Shown here piece by piece: positions 8,347 to 18,275 of a stretch of 64,000 nucleotides of DNA. Source of the DNA: Paenibacillus sp. E222 (GTDB lineage Bacteria; Bacillota; Bacilli; Paenibacillales; Paenibacillaceae); contig NZ_CP058552.1 of NCBI RefSeq assembly GCF_013401555.1, forward strand, positions 682,001-746,000, given 5' to 3'. The notes under the pieces are model-generated. The model did not search any database, was not told the DNA's origin, and worked only from the letters and a program-made list of their open reading frames with translations. How positions within the stretch are numbered: position 1 is the stretch's first letter; each line of letters starts with the position of its first letter. Made by a program: the position numbers and the translations under genes.

Positions 8347-9639
8347 CTAACCCAATATCCATAGCCATAACGCTAATCCGGCCAAGGTAATTAATAGGGT
8401 AGGAATGGTTAAGATGATGCCTGCCTTGAAATAATATCCCCATGTAATCTTCACACCTTTGCGGGACAGCACGTGCAGCCACAGTAATGTGGCAAGTGAG
8501 CCGATCGGCGTCATTTTGGGACCCAGATCCGAACCAATCACATTGGCATAGATCAGCGCCTCACGCACAATGCCTTCGGTGTGTGCACCCTGAATCGCGA
8601 GTGCGTTAATTAACACGGTGGGCAAGTTGTTCATTACAGATGACAATATTGCTGCGATCATGCCCATTCCCACTGAGGCAGCCAGCAGACCTTGCTCTGC
8701 GATGGCATCAAGCCAGCGGCTCAGGTGATCGGTTAATCCGGCATTACGCAGCCCATACACCACGATGTACATACCGACCGAGAACACGACAATGGACCAT
8801 GGGGCCTCCTTGATTACGCGTTTCAGGTCCACGGCTTCGCTCTTTCTCGCCAATATGGCGAACAAAAGAGCTACTGCACCGACGATAACCGATACGGGGA
8901 TCGGCAAAAACTCACTGGAAGCATAGGCCACGAGCAGCAGCACCAGCATAAACCAGGCGATGCGAAACATCCGCGGATCACGAATGGCTTCCCGTGGATC
9001 ACGTGCTGCAGAGATATCGTAGCGGAGCGGGATGTTTTTACGATAAAACAAGAACAACATCCCCGTACTCGCCACGATGGAAAAGAGATTAGGCACAATC
9101 ATCCGCACCGCATACTCCACAAATGTAATACCGAAATAATCCGCAGATACGATATTCACCAGGTTGCTGACGACCAGCGGCAACGACGTTGTATCCGCGA
9201 TAAATCCACTGGCCATAACAAAGGCAAGCACCATGCGCTCATCGAACTTCAATGCACGTACCATCGCAAGCACAATCGGGGTAAGAATGAGCGCTGCACC
9301 ATCATTGGCGAAGAGAGCTGATACCGCCGCCCCGAGCAAAATGGAATAGATAAACAGCCTGCGTCCATTTCCTCCCGCCAATCTTGCCATATGAAGAGCT
9401 GCCCATTCGAAAAAACCTGTCTCATCGAGTATTAATGAAATCATAATAATACCGACAAAAGCGAGCGTTGCATTCCATACAATGGATGCCACATCAGAGG
9501 CATCGTTCAGACTGACGACACCACACATCAACGCCAGCAAAGCCCCGCCCATGGCGGACCAGCCAATACCCAATCCGCGTGGTTGCCAGATAACCAATGT
9601 GATGGTCAGGACAAAAATCAAAATTGCTACATATGTCAT
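8347..9639 (-). CDS. arsB: ArsB-family arsenite/anion efflux permease
   Basis: Membrane protein of 430 residues with about 11-12 helices, belonging to the ArsB/NhaD ion-transporter superfamily. Signature stretches are [21 protein letters not shown] near residues 110-130 and [20 protein letters not shown] near residue 318, the paired substrate-site loops of Ars[21 protein letters not shown] near the C-terminus is also characteristic. CAGGAGG lies upstream of the ATG. No arsR or arsC gene adjoins it, so the natural substrate could be another oxyanion. Inverted repeats just upstream may be its operator. Confidence 0.82.
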   Translation of the reverse strand: MTYVAILIFVLTITLVIWQPRGLGIGWSAMGGALLALMCGVVSLNDASDVASIVWNATLAFVGIIMISLILDETGFFEWAALHMARLAGGNGRRLFIYSILLGAAVSALFANDGAALILTPIVLAMVRALKFDERMVLAFVMASGFIADTTSLPLVVSNLVNIVSADYFGITFVEYAVRMIVPNLFSIVASTGMLFLFYRKNIPLRYDISAARDPREAIRDPRMFRIAWFMLVLLLVAYASSEFLPIPVSVIVGAVALLFAILARKSEAVDLKRVIKEAPWSIVVFSVGMYIVVYGLRNAGLTDHLSRWLDAIAEQGLLAASVGMGMIAAILSSVMNNLPTVLINALAIQGAHTEGIVREALIYANVIGSDLGPKMTPIGSLATLLWLHVLSRKGVKITWGYYFKAGIILTIPTLLITLAGLALWLWILG

Positions 9640-9663
9640 AAAGCCTCCTGTGCCGCTATATTC

Positions 9664-9727
9664 ATCATGTTTTGGAGCATGATATGAGAATGGCCTGCGC
9701 GATATGATTACACCGCAATTCTTGCGG
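9664..9727. promoter_or_regulatory. Two inverted repeats upstream of arsB
   Basis: ATCATG-N8-CATGAT (9664-9683) starts 25 bp before the arsB ATG, and CCGCAA-TTC-TTGCGG (9713-9727) lies a further 30 bp upstream. Both are exact inverted repeats in a gene-free gap and are candidate operators. Which regulator would bind is unknown. Confidence 0.4.
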
Positions 9728-9822
9728 ATAAACCAGACGCTATAGTTATACAGGGCTTCAGGAGAAATGTCTATCTTTATTTCCTTCTAACTCTATAGAA
9801 ACTGCGGTAAAAGATATGTCGT

Positions 9823-11925
9823 CTAATGGTTAGACTTGTCCCCATCCTTCGGCGTGTCCTCCACCATTTTGAACATACCCAACAATCCTTGCAGTTGCTC
9901 CGCCATACTGTTCAGATGTGCTGAAGACGAAGCGATCTCCTCCACAGATGCCAGCTGTTCCTGAGAAGATGCCGAGACGGATTCCGTATTCGCAGCAGAT
10001 TCTTGGGTCACGGTCGATATATCGTTCATTGCTTTGGCAACGTGGGAAGCACCACTCTCCAACTGTTTCGTTGTTTCGGACAAATTGTCCAGCGTATGAA
10101 CAGCATCCTCTACAGCCTCCCGAATCTGTGCAAAGGATTGTCCAGACGTATTCACGGCCTGAATTCCGTCTCCAACCCGAGTCTGGGCTGCATTCATAGC
10201 GTTCAGAGCAGCATCCATATCCTGACGAATATTATGAACGAGTTCACCGATCTGCGCAGCCGAGCTTCCCGATTCCTCTGCAAGCTTCCGCACCTCACCC
10301 GCTACGACTGCGAAGCCACGGCCAGCATCACCCGCTCTTGCCGCTTCAATGGAAGCGTTCAGTGCCAGCAGATTGGTCTGTTTCGAGATTGTGGCAATCA
10401 CATCTACCATGCTGCCGATCTCAACGGACCGTGCATTCAGTGACTGAACCACCGTCGCGAGCTGTTCCACCGTTTCCTGAATGCTATTCATCTGCTCAAC
10501 TGCCTGACCTGCTGCCTCGTTGCCTGAATAGGCCGCTCCAGATGTATGTCGCATATTCGTTGTAATGGATTGCACACGCTCAGACATCATGCGAACATCT
10601 TCCGCGATTTGCCTCATTTGTCCTGATCCATCGGTTACACTCTTCACTTGCTGCTCCGCACCCTCGGCAAGTTCCTGAATCGCCATCGTTGAATGCTCAA
10701 TGGCCTTGGTTGTTTGATCCGCACTGGCGGACAATTCCTGCGAGGAGGCAGACACCTGCTCTGCCGTTTCCTGCACACCCAGAATCATCATGCGCAGATT
10801 GTCGACCATCCGTTCAAAGTATTTCGCCAGATCGCCTACCTCATCTTTGCGCCCTGTGTCCAATTTTACCGTAAGGTCGCCTTTGCTCACTGCTCTAGCG
10901 GATTCCTGCAGACGTTTAATCGGACGTAGCATCGAACGTGTAAACCAGATAATAAATATCAGCGTTAAGAAGGTTGCCGTCAGAATGACCAACAGGGTAG
11001 CCATCCGAATGTCTTTACTTGCATTTAATACTTCACTTCTGAACATTGTGCCGCCAATCTTCCACCCGGTTTCTTCATTAGTAGAGAAAATCATGGTCTT
11101 TGGATCATCATTATAGATATAACTGAATTCGCCTTCCTTGCTCTCAAACATTGGATCCAGCGCTGTTGTTTGTTCTTTTGTACCAGCATCCGCGACTGGA
11201 GATACAATATAATTTTTGTCCGCATCCATGATAATGACATATCCTTCTTTGCCAACCTTAATGGATGCCTGTTCTCGCAGCTTAGTTAGATCCATGGACA
11301 AACCAACGACACCCGATTGATCATCAAGCGTTTTGGAGACAAAGACAACAGCAATGCCGTCCGTGTTCTTGGATACAGGTGAAACTACTGGAGCACCTGG
11401 CTTCTCCATCGCAAGCTTATACCATTCTCGTTCCCGGGGATCATAAGCGGACCCTTGTGAGCTGCCCGCAGACTCCTTACCTCGGACCATGACTCCCTCT
11501 TTGGTTCCCACAAAGATATTTAAAGCATCCGGATGCAACCCAAGATACTGTTTCAATTTCAGCTCAAGCTCAGGGCTTTCATTTTGCCCTTTTATCATGT
11601 CAGTCACAATCAGACTGGCAAAATAATTGATATCATGAATCTTCGCATCCACATGTGTGCCAATGATTGAATTCGTTGTGTCTACACTTTGTTTGGCACT
11701 GTCCATCAGCTGGTCTTCCACTGTATCATCAGCGATAATCAGCGTAACGATCCCTATGGTTAGACTCGGCAAGAGCAGAATCGCCAGGAAGGATACCAAT
11801 AATTTGTTTCTTATGCTCCAAACGAAGCCTTTTTTCTTTTTGTTTTTCTTTTTCGTTTTATTGTCTTTTGCTTTGACCGGCTTGGTTGCTGCCTTTTCTT
11901 GCTCGTTCCCCCGAATGTTACCCAT
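9823..11925 (-). CDS. Methyl-accepting chemotaxis protein with dCache sensor
   Basis: Chemoreceptor of 700 residues. The order is a Lys-rich N-terminus (residues 12-34), helix 1 (about 43-66), an extracellular double-Cache-like ligand domain (about 70-300), helix 2 (about 308-330), HAMP ([22 protein letters not shown]), then a coiled-coil signalling domain. The signalling hairpin tip reads [50 protein letters not shown], the invariant CheA/CheW contact. TTGGAGGGGG precedes the ATG. Its ligand cannot be predicted. A SigD-like promoter lies about 120 bp upstream, consistent with motility control. Confidence 0.93.
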   Translation of the reverse strand: MGNIRGNEQEKAATKPVKAKDNKTKKKNKKKKGFVWSIRNKLLVSFLAILLLPSLTIGIVTLIIADDTVEDQLMDSAKQSVDTTNSIIGTHVDAKIHDINYFASLIVTDMIKGQNESPELELKLKQYLGLHPDALNIFVGTKEGVMVRGKESAGSSQGSAYDPREREWYKLAMEKPGAPVVSPVSKNTDGIAVVFVSKTLDDQSGVVGLSMDLTKLREQASIKVGKEGYVIIMDADKNYIVSPVADAGTKEQTTALDPMFESKEGEFSYIYNDDPKTMIFSTNEETGWKIGGTMFRSEVLNASKDIRMATLLVILTATFLTLIFIIWFTRSMLRPIKRLQESARAVSKGDLTVKLDTGRKDEVGDLAKYFERMVDNLRMMILGVQETAEQVSASSQELSASADQTTKAIEHSTMAIQELAEGAEQQVKSVTDGSGQMRQIAEDVRMMSERVQSITTNMRHTSGAAYSGNEAAGQAVEQMNSIQETVEQLATVVQSLNARSVEIGSMVDVIATISKQTNLLALNASIEAARAGDAGRGFAVVAGEVRKLAEESGSSAAQIGELVHNIRQDMDAALNAMNAAQTRVGDGIQAVNTSGQSFAQIREAVEDAVHTLDNLSETTKQLESGASHVAKAMNDISTVTQESAANTESVSASSQEQLASVEEIASSSAHLNSMAEQLQGLLGMFKMVEDTPKDGDKSNH

Positions 11926-12042
11926 CTTGCTTCTCCCCCTCCAAATATAAATCTGCCCTTTTTCTTTTTTTATGTAGGACCTCTTTACCTGATTAAATAA
12001 GGTGTCATATAGACGCCGATCTAATCTAAAGGCCTATCCTAT

Positions 12043-12070
12043 ATATCGGCTGAATGAGCGTATTTATTTG
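12043..12070 (-). promoter_or_regulatory. Candidate SigD (motility sigma factor) promoter of the chemoreceptor gene
   Basis: The minus strand contains GCCGATAT (12043-12050), an exact match to the SigD -10 consensus. Upstream are CAAA 16 bp away (12067-12070) and TAAA 12 bp away; the usual spacing is about 15. The chemoreceptor gene begins about 118 bp downstream. Confidence 0.55.
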
Positions 12071-12152
12071 ATTGAAAAAATTCCATGGCATGTCAAACAA
12101 GCCACTCCGATCATGCGAAGTGACTTGTGGGTACATCCATATTTTATTACAT

Positions 12153-13196
12153 TCACGCAGAGGTTTTTCCGTAAGGACCTTGTGGCGGATATGCGGTTGG
12201 CTTACCAAAATAATATCCTTGTGCCAAATCAATACCCACGGATCGACAGAATTCAAATTCCTCAATTCGTTCAATGCCTTCAGCAAGTACTCGCCCGCCA
12301 AATCGACGCGACATCTCAACAATATCGATAATTTGCTGTTGTTTGTTTAGATCATGATCACAATGATCAATGAGACTCCGATCTATTTTGACAAAATCCG
12401 GCTCCAGCCGATTCATTACTTCGATCGTCGAGAATCCGGCTCCCACGTCATCCAAGGCAACCGACATCCCATGAGAACGATACACCTCAAAAATACGCTG
12501 CAAAATGGACATATGCTGAATCTGTTCCGTTTCCACCACTTCAAACACAAAATCCTTAGGGTCTAGCGAAAGGCGTTCAATCGCTTCAAAGGTGTGCGTC
12601 AGGCAAAATTCGGGGTTATAGATGGAAGAAGGAAGGAAATTCACGAAACGTTTGACACCATGCGGTAAAAGAACGGCACTCGTCTCAATGGCAGCAATAC
12701 GTGCTGTCCGATCCAGAAAAGAATGCAATCCGGTATCCCGTGCAACTTCAAATAATTCATAAGCACTGAACGATCTGCCCTGTTCAGCAGGACGAAGTAA
12801 AAACTCAAATCCGATGATCTGCTCCGATGCATCTACGATCGGCTGCATATGACTGCTAAATTGATGCTCCAGGATAACGGAAACCAGATCGGCATGTTTG
12901 AGGCGAGCTTCCTGCATGGAGAGACTGATCCAGCTATCCGCATCAGCCTGACCATATAGTTGAGTGACCTGAACCGTTAACTTATCCGGCAGGGTCGCTT
13001 CAATCTTCCGAATATCCTCAATACATTGCTGTGCAGATTCAAGATTCAAAAAATGCATCCAGACGAGTTCATCCGAATGTTCGACATATCTTCCCTGCAC
13101 TTGCAGTGCTTCGAGCAAAGCGGGGGAGATGGGACGCAAATACAGGGTACCTTGATCCTCTATAGGATGAATTGGGCTGCAGCCACTGCAATTCAT
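12153..13196 (-). CDS. EAL-domain protein, probable c-di-GMP phosphodiesterase
   Basis: Protein of 347 residues with a ~110-residue N-terminal region of unknown fold (starting with a Cys-X2-Cys pair) and a C-terminal EAL domain. The catalytic set appears intact: Glu131 in EFLLR, Asn186 in NFLPS, Glu219 and Glu222 in FEVVE, Asp249-Asp250 in LDDVGAG, Lys270 in KIDRS, Glu306 in AEGIE and Gln326 in QGYYFGKP. DDVGAG replaces the usual DDFGTG, so activity may be altered. No membrane segment, so cytosolic. AAGGGGG precedes the ATG. It ends about 80 bp from the chemoreceptor promoter, linking it loosely to motility control. Confidence 0.88.
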   Translation of the reverse strand: MNCSGCSPIHPIEDQGTLYLRPISPALLEALQVQGRYVEHSDELVWMHFLNLESAQQCIEDIRKIEATLPDKLTVQVTQLYGQADADSWISLSMQEARLKHADLVSVILEHQFSSHMQPIVDASEQIIGFEFLLRPAEQGRSFSAYELFEVARDTGLHSFLDRTARIAAIETSAVLLPHGVKRFVNFLPSSIYNPEFCLTHTFEAIERLSLDPKDFVFEVVETEQIQHMSILQRIFEVYRSHGMSVALDDVGAGFSTIEVMNRLEPDFVKIDRSLIDHCDHDLNKQQQIIDIVEMSRRFGGRVLAEGIERIEEFEFCRSVGIDLAQGYYFGKPTAYPPQGPYGKTSA

Positions 13197-13355
13197 GTAG
13201 AACCCCCTTGCCAGTTTGTGATTCTATCTCATTAATGTTTACTGGTATATACCCAAAGTTTGTAAATATTATAGCATGGGTATTGAAATTTATCTCTACT
13301 GTTTTGATGACTTCAACTATGACGGTTACTGATGCATTAACGGATCAGCATAGCA

Positions 13356-13390
13356 TGAAAAAGACCGACAGTCTGCTGACTGTCGGTCTT
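13356..13390 (-). terminator. Terminator of the cpdB-like gene
   Basis: AAGACCGACAGT and ACTGTCGGTCTT form a perfect 12-bp stem, followed on the minus strand by TTTTTC. It starts 20 bp after the stop codon. Confidence 0.88.
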
Positions 13391-13409
13391 CATTTACCGC
13401 TAATTCATC

Positions 13410-15668
13410 TTAAGAAGCGGGAATTACGATTTTCTGTCCAACTTTAAGATTGTGCACATTTGTAATTTTGTTTGCGGAAACCAACTTACGCCAGTCCACC
13501 CCGTATTTCAAACCGATGCGGTAGAGGTTATCTCCTTTTTTCACTACATATACCACTTTGCTGCCTGTTGGTTTCTCAGGTTGTGGCTTGGTTGTAGGTT
13601 TAGTTGGAGTTGGGTCTGGCTTCGTAGGCGTTGGAGCAGGCTCCGTACCTGTTTCAGGAGTCGTTGTTGCTTCTCCTGTCAATTTCAAGCCATACTCAGC
13701 AAAACCATCATCGTTTGTCCCAATGAAGGACATCGCCGGGTTCGCTTCAACCAATGCTTTGGCATCTGGGGAAGACGCGAACACCACTTCAAGATCGTTA
13801 AGTGCAGCTGCCGTTACACCTGCAGAAGGCTTAATTGGCGCAAGCGACCAGTTGCCATCTGCTGCCGGGTTAATCGTTTTGTTCTCACGGATATAATCAA
13901 TGATTACTTGACGATTCTCATCCGGTGCAGCCAAGACGATGCGTTTACCGTCCGGGTTAGCCAGTTTGGACGAAGAAGCACGATAGTTATTCGTTGCCAC
14001 GATGAATTTTTGTGCCGGATCAATTGGTTTGCCATTGAAGCTCAGGTCTTTAATCCGGTTAGCCGAAGCATTCACAATCGTTGCTTTGCTATCGTATTTC
14101 GCTGGTTGAGTTACATCAATCTGGTACGTAACACCATCGATAACGTCAAAGTTATACGTTGGGAAGTCCATATTAACCAACTGCTGTTGTCCGCCTTTTG
14201 CCGGGTCGATCTGGTTAAATTGGCCAGCAGACCATTCCAACCATTCTTTCAGCTCAGCGCCATTAACCAACACGGCATGTACCGTATTTGGATACACGTA
14301 CAAGTCAGCTACGTTTTTGATCGCAATGGTGCCTTTAGGAATATTCGTGTAATACGAAGCACCTGAACGTCCGCCTGCTTTGAACGGAGCTCCTGCAGAC
14401 AAGACTGGAATATCTTCGTATTCTGTTCCTTGCATATGTTTTTCAACATACCATTTCTGTGCATTCGTTACGATCTGAATGGATGGATCATCCTGAACCA
14501 GTGCAAAGAAGCTGTTGATTGGAGCTGTCGTTTCGCCGACTGGGCCACGCACATACTCAAGCGTACCTTCATGTTCGTCATGAACAGCATCAACGATCTC
14601 TTGATCAGCATCTACCAGAGCTTTTTTGTTGGCTGTGTCATAGATAGGGCGTGCTTCCACTTTAGAGTCTGCCACTTTCCACTTACCGTCTACCAGTTCC
14701 AGATCCAAATCGATAATACCAAGGTGGTCACCCCAGAAACCAGGCTCTACAGCAGGAACGCCATTGATTGTACCTTTTTCAAGGTCTACACCTTTTTTAC
14801 CGGCAAAATCAGCGCTCGGGAATACTTTATGGGCATGTCCAAACAGGATGGCATTAATGCCTTCAACCTGGCTCAGATACAATACCGAGTTTTCCATCAG
14901 ATCCGTTTGCGGAATATCTTCAAAACCGGAGTGAGGAATAGCCACAATAATGTCGGCACCTTCAGCCTTCATTTTAGGAATGAATTTTTTCGCAGTAGCG
15001 ATAATGTCTTTGGCAATGACTTTGCCTTCCAGATTAGCGCTGTCCCACTGCATCACTTGTGGTGGTACAAATCCGATGACACCCACCTTGATGGTGTGCT
15101 CTTTGCCACTCTCATCGGTAACTTTTTTGTCTAGAATTTTATACGGGGTAAAATAGTTCTTGTCATTTGTCTCATCGTCGTCACCGTCATCTACATATAC
15201 GTTGGCATTGATGTAAGGGAAGTTTGCACCTTCCAGCGTCATGTCAAGGAAATCCAAACCATAGTTAAACTCATGGTTACCGATGTTTCCTGCATCATAA
15301 TCGAGCAGGTTCATCGCTTTATATACGGGGTGAGTCTCACCCTTTTTGAGTGGATCAATCTTCGCTACATAATCCCCGAGCGGGTTACCCTGGATCAGGT
15401 CACCGTTGTCGAACAGCAGGCTGTTCTTCGCTTCGTCACGGGCTTTTTTGATCAGTGTAGCTGTCTTCGCTAGACCATACTGGTCTGTCTCTTTGTCGGA
15501 ATAGTAATCATAGTTAATCAGGTTGTCGTGAATGTCCGTTGTTTCCATGATCCGCAATTTAACCTTGGTTGCGTCCGCAGCCGATACAGGTACCGGAAAT
15601 ACCGCAAGCACGTTTAATGCAACCAAAGCGGCAGTCAGGCTCGATAATACTTTTTTACTCTTTCTCAA
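13410..15668 (-). CDS. cpdB: Secreted 2',3'-cyclic-nucleotide phosphodiesterase/3'-nucleotidase with LysM anchor
   Basis: Exported nucleotidase of 752 residues. It has a signal peptide (to about residue 30), a calcineurin-like metallophosphatase domain with IMETTDIHDN and FDNGDLIQGNPLGDY metal-site motifs, GNHEFNYG and FGHAHK, then the 5'-nucleotidase C-terminal domain (about 360-610). A Pro/Thr/Lys-rich linker (about 665-700) leads to one LysM domain (YVVKKGDNLYRIGLKYGVDW). The start is TTG 15668, with GGGAGGGG upstream. The enzyme would release phosphate and nucleosides from nucleotides outside the cell, held on peptidoglycan by LysM. CpdB/YfkN family assignment is firm; exact substrate preference is not. 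Confidence 0.9.
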   Translation of the reverse strand: MRKSKKVLSSLTAALVALNVLAVFPVPVSAADATKVKLRIMETTDIHDNLINYDYYSDKETDQYGLAKTATLIKKARDEAKNSLLFDNGDLIQGNPLGDYVAKIDPLKKGETHPVYKAMNLLDYDAGNIGNHEFNYGLDFLDMTLEGANFPYINANVYVDDGDDDETNDKNYFTPYKILDKKVTDESGKEHTIKVGVIGFVPPQVMQWDSANLEGKVIAKDIIATAKKFIPKMKAEGADIIVAIPHSGFEDIPQTDLMENSVLYLSQVEGINAILFGHAHKVFPSADFAGKKGVDLEKGTINGVPAVEPGFWGDHLGIIDLDLELVDGKWKVADSKVEARPIYDTANKKALVDADQEIVDAVHDEHEGTLEYVRGPVGETTAPINSFFALVQDDPSIQIVTNAQKWYVEKHMQGTEYEDIPVLSAGAPFKAGGRSGASYYTNIPKGTIAIKNVADLYVYPNTVHAVLVNGAELKEWLEWSAGQFNQIDPAKGGQQQLVNMDFPTYNFDVIDGVTYQIDVTQPAKYDSKATIVNASANRIKDLSFNGKPIDPAQKFIVATNNYRASSSKLANPDGKRIVLAAPDENRQVIIDYIRENKTINPAADGNWSLAPIKPSAGVTAAALNDLEVVFASSPDAKALVEANPAMSFIGTNDDGFAEYGLKLTGEATTTPETGTEPAPTPTKPDPTPTKPTTKPQPEKPTGSKVVYVVKKGDNLYRIGLKYGVDWRKLVSANKITNVHNLKVGQKIVIPAS

Positions 15669-16045
15669 AATAACCCCTCCCGGTTATGTACATTGAATCA
15701 TGCATTAGTGGGCAAACGAATAAGCGCAGAAATGCGAAAGATCTCATGGGTTGTGCGTACTGATTTTCCGATCGTATGGTTCAGAATCTCAGGTTAGTTT
15801 ATCTCACATGAACATCTATTCATATCTGTGCGTATCGTTTACATTCCAAATCATAACGCAATGTTTAGCCATTGAAAAGCATTATTTTTTACGTTATCCG
15901 CACATACCTGCCCCAGTTTACAATAACATGCGTGATTTCGACATCTTTTGCATGTTTTTGGATGAAAATAGTTTACTCGCGTTGTTAAAAACGTATATTA
16001 CATGTGTCTTACATCTATATCCATATTAGCTGAATCTTTTCATAT
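15669..16045. other. Gene-free leader region of the cpdB-like gene
   Basis: About 380 bp of AT-rich sequence between the nucleotidase start and the PNPOx terminator. I searched it for PhoP hexamers at 11-bp spacing and found only isolated TTTACA-like matches. No ORF or structured RNA is supported. Confidence 0.5.
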
Positions 16046-16079
16046 CAAAAAACCGTGAAGCCTTCTGGCATTCACGGTT
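16046..16079 (-). terminator. Terminator of the PNPOx-like gene
   Basis: On the minus strand AACCGTGAATGCC pairs with GGCTTCACGGTT around a short loop, followed by TTTT. It lies about 67 bp after the stop codon. Confidence 0.85.
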
Positions 16080-16145
16080 GGCTATATCTTTTCCGAATTG
16101 TTGGCACGGCCTCCACTCAGAAAAGGTGATTTTCAATATGCGAAA

Positions 16146-16562
16146 TTACTGCTCCCACACCTGATGCTCATGATCTTTGCCGGTGTATTCAATCCGATTT
16201 GGGGTGATGTCCAGAATGACATAATTGGGATCGTTCGGGCCGTCAAACCAAGCTTTTAGTTCATCATTCCATACCTGTTCGCGCAAACCTTCATTTTTCG
16301 TCACTTCGCACGTTCCTTCAATCTCGACCACTTCCTTGGAGCCGCCCGCTTCATAACCTAACAAAAGGCTGACGTTCGGATTATTCTCCAGCTCCTCTAC
16401 CTTGTGTGTACGGCGGTTTGTCGCCAGATGAATGTTCATTCCATCGTTGAAAAGCGCCATATAGCGGGATTTCGGTTTACCGTTCTCCACCGTGGAGAAA
16501 CTGCAAAAAGGGTTGTTTTCCAATGCTTTTACAATGTTTTGTTCCAGTTCAGTCTGGTTCAT
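16146..16562 (-). CDS. Pyridoxamine 5'-phosphate oxidase-like (general stress 26 type) flavoprotein
   Basis: Cytosolic protein of 138 residues with the split-barrel FMN-binding fold of the PNPOx-like/general stress protein 26 group. Visible landmarks are FCSFSTVENGKPKSRYMALFNDGMNIHLATNRRTHKVEELENNPNVSLLLGY and a C-terminal DPNYVILDITPNRIEYT. It lacks the extra segment of true PdxH, so a stress flavoprotein or F420/haem-binding relative is likelier than vitamin B6 synthesis. AAAGGAG precedes the ATG. Monocistronic, with its own terminator. Confidence 0.8.
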   Translation of the reverse strand: MNQTELEQNIVKALENNPFCSFSTVENGKPKSRYMALFNDGMNIHLATNRRTHKVEELENNPNVSLLLGYEAGGSKEVVEIEGTCEVTKNEGLREQVWNDELKAWFDGPNDPNYVILDITPNRIEYTGKDHEHQVWEQ

Positions 16563-16610
16563 GGGAAATGCTCCTTTCGATTTGGGGGTATATAAGCTGA
16601 ACTAACTATC

Positions 16611-16790
16611 ATTACACTGAAGCACTCCACTGACAGACGACCTGCGTGGGTAGCCGTTACGGGTACGGATCGTTCTTTCGATCGCTGTTATCCCCAGATT
16701 TTTTTTGAAATCCTATTTCATAGGATAAAATCTCGGGGATAAAGGCGAACGCTACCGCTTCTCCAGAATCGATTCCGTCCCCTCCACTAC
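16611..16790. repeat. Dispersed palindromic intergenic repeat, copy B
   Basis: Closest to copy A: it shares TACGGATCGTTCTTTCGATC, GCTGTTATCCCCAG, CTCGGGGATAAAGGCGAACGC and AGAATCGATTCCGTCC in order. The left end (ATTACACTGAAGCACTCC) matches the reverse complement of the right end of copies C and D, so the element seems longer here. The inner arms ATCCCCAGATTTT and AAAATCTCGGGGAT pair almost perfectly. It lies in the gap upstream of the PNPOx-like gene. Confidence 0.82.
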
Positions 16791-16985
16791 TTCTACAGTT
16801 CTTCCAATTAAGATGCTAAGCCAAAGTTTAGATAGAAATGCTTCGCTTAATTAGACTTCTGTCCACTTCGTTGCCGTGTAACTCTTGGTTCCGCTTATAT
16901 TAAGATTTTATATATAAGCCTGTACTTATAGTGTACCCACCTCATCTATGGTGAATCCATGAACCTGTTCGTAAACGTGACCGTT

Positions 16986-17444
16986 TTAATTCAAATCTCC
17001 AAGATAAATGCGTGATGAATTCTTATTCTGCAGCAACTCACCAATGGTTTTCGGATATAAGCGAACCTTGGACAGCTCTTCGATAGGAATCCATTCTACA
17101 GCGACCTGATGGTCGTCTGGACTGGAGCCTTCAAAGATCGTAGCTTTTGGGTCAACTAACTTGCATTCAAAATAGAATTCAACCTGGTGGACATCAGCAT
17201 CCCACTCTGCAAATTCATGGTTTTTTCCGATATACTCCCGGATATGCAGCAGTTCTCCCACCGTCACCGCCTGTCCAATCTCCTCCAGACATTCACGCGC
17301 AACGGCATCCTTGAGTTCTTCGCCTTTCTCCTGTCCTCCGCCGGGGAAAACATAAGCGTCCCCATATTGATCCTCCAACCGGATCACCAGCAAACGTCCA
17401 TCCTGTACAATAACAGCCTTCGCCGAATTACGTATCGGTTTCAT
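16986..17444 (-). CDS. Nudix hydrolase
   Basis: Cytosolic hydrolase of 152 residues acting on nucleoside diphosphate-linked compounds. The complete Nudix box is present: G-x5-E-x7-REx2EE in GGGQEKGEELKDAVARECLEEIG (residues about 36-58), with the Mg-binding REXXEE glutamates intact. The substrate cannot be read from sequence. AAGGAG precedes the ATG. It lies about 60 bp after pxpA on the same strand without an intervening terminator, so it may be read through from the pxp operon. Confidence 0.85.
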   Translation of the reverse strand: MKPIRNSAKAVIVQDGRLLVIRLEDQYGDAYVFPGGGQEKGEELKDAVARECLEEIGQAVTVGELLHIREYIGKNHEFAEWDADVHQVEFYFECKLVDPKATIFEGSSPDDHQVAVEWIPIEELSKVRLYPKTIGELLQNKNSSRIYLGDLN

Positions 17445-17507
17445 GCTCTACTTTCACTCCTTACAAACTCGTATATTTCAACCTCTGGCCCTCGGATACT
17501 ATAGCAA

Positions 17508-18275
17508 TCATCTAGCATCTCCAGGTGCAGACAGCCTAACTCCCTCAGATTCAAGCAACGTACGTATCTCTTGAGCAAATGCAAGGGCATGCGCTCCGTC
17601 ACCGTGGATGCAAATGGTTTCTGCCTTTATGGATACAGGTGTACCTCCCGTCGACACAACAATGCCCTCTTTCACCATACGCAGCACTTGAGCAAGAGCT
17701 TGTTCCGTCTGCTGAATGACAGCTCCTGGCTGACTGCGTGGGGTTAGCTTCCCATACGGGCCGTAGGTTCGATCTGCAAAAACTTCACTGACGCTGCGCA
17801 GTCCAATGCGATCCGCTGCCTGTATCATTGCACTGTCGGCCAGGCCATAGAGATACAATTCCGGTTGTACTTTATAGATCGCCTCAGCGATTCCCTCAGC
17901 GAGACGATCATCTTCAGCAGCCATGTTATACAAGGCTCCATGAGGTTTCACATGATGCATGCGCCCTCCGTATGAACGGACAAAAGCATTCAGCGCACCC
18001 ATTTGATACACTACCATGTCATAGGCTTCCCGGGGTGTAATGTCCATACGTCTTCTGCCAAAACCCTGTAAATCCGGCAGACCGGGATGGGCGCCTATAG
18101 CGACCTGATGCTCCAATGCTTGCTGCACCGTTTGTCGCATCGTTGCCGGATCACCCGCATGAAACCCACAAGCGATGTTGGCTGAAGTGATTAGCGGCAG
18201 AATCGACTCCTCCGACTCCATCCGGTACACCCCGTAACTTTCACCAAGGTCACAGTTGATATCCACCGTGTTCAT
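17508..18275 (-). CDS. pxpA: 5-oxoprolinase subunit A (LamB/YcsF family)
   Basis: Subunit A of the ATP-dependent prokaryotic 5-oxoprolinase, which opens 5-oxoproline (pyroglutamate) to glutamate. The start is ATG 18275 (MNTVDINCDLGESYG), not the longer upstream frame; it overlaps the pxpC stop by one base (TAATG). Family landmarks are the N-terminal DINCDLGE, NIACGFHAGDP, GAHPGLPDLQGFGRR and the C-terminal ICIHGDGAHA. The length of 255 residues is normal. Last of a pxpB-pxpC-pxpA operon. Confidence 0.93.
   Translation of the reverse strand: MNTVDINCDLGESYGVYRMESEESILPLITSANIACGFHAGDPATMRQTVQQALEHQVAIGAHPGLPDLQGFGRRRMDITPREAYDMVVYQMGALNAFVRSYGGRMHHVKPHGALYNMAAEDDRLAEGIAEAIYKVQPELYLYGLADSAMIQAADRIGLRSVSEVFADRTYGPYGKLTPRSQPGAVIQQTEQALAQVLRMVKEGIVVSTGGTPVSIKAETICIHGDGAHALAFAQEIRTLLESEGVRLSAPGDAR

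Noticed and set aside
13452-14366. 304-codon plus-strand open frame inside the nucleotidase gene
   Set aside because: Antisense shadow of a well-supported gene; no ribosome site and unlikely composition rich in Cys, Arg and Phe.
15669-16045. PhoP box upstream of the LysM nucleotidase
   Set aside because: Only isolated TTTACA-like matches without 11-bp periodicity.
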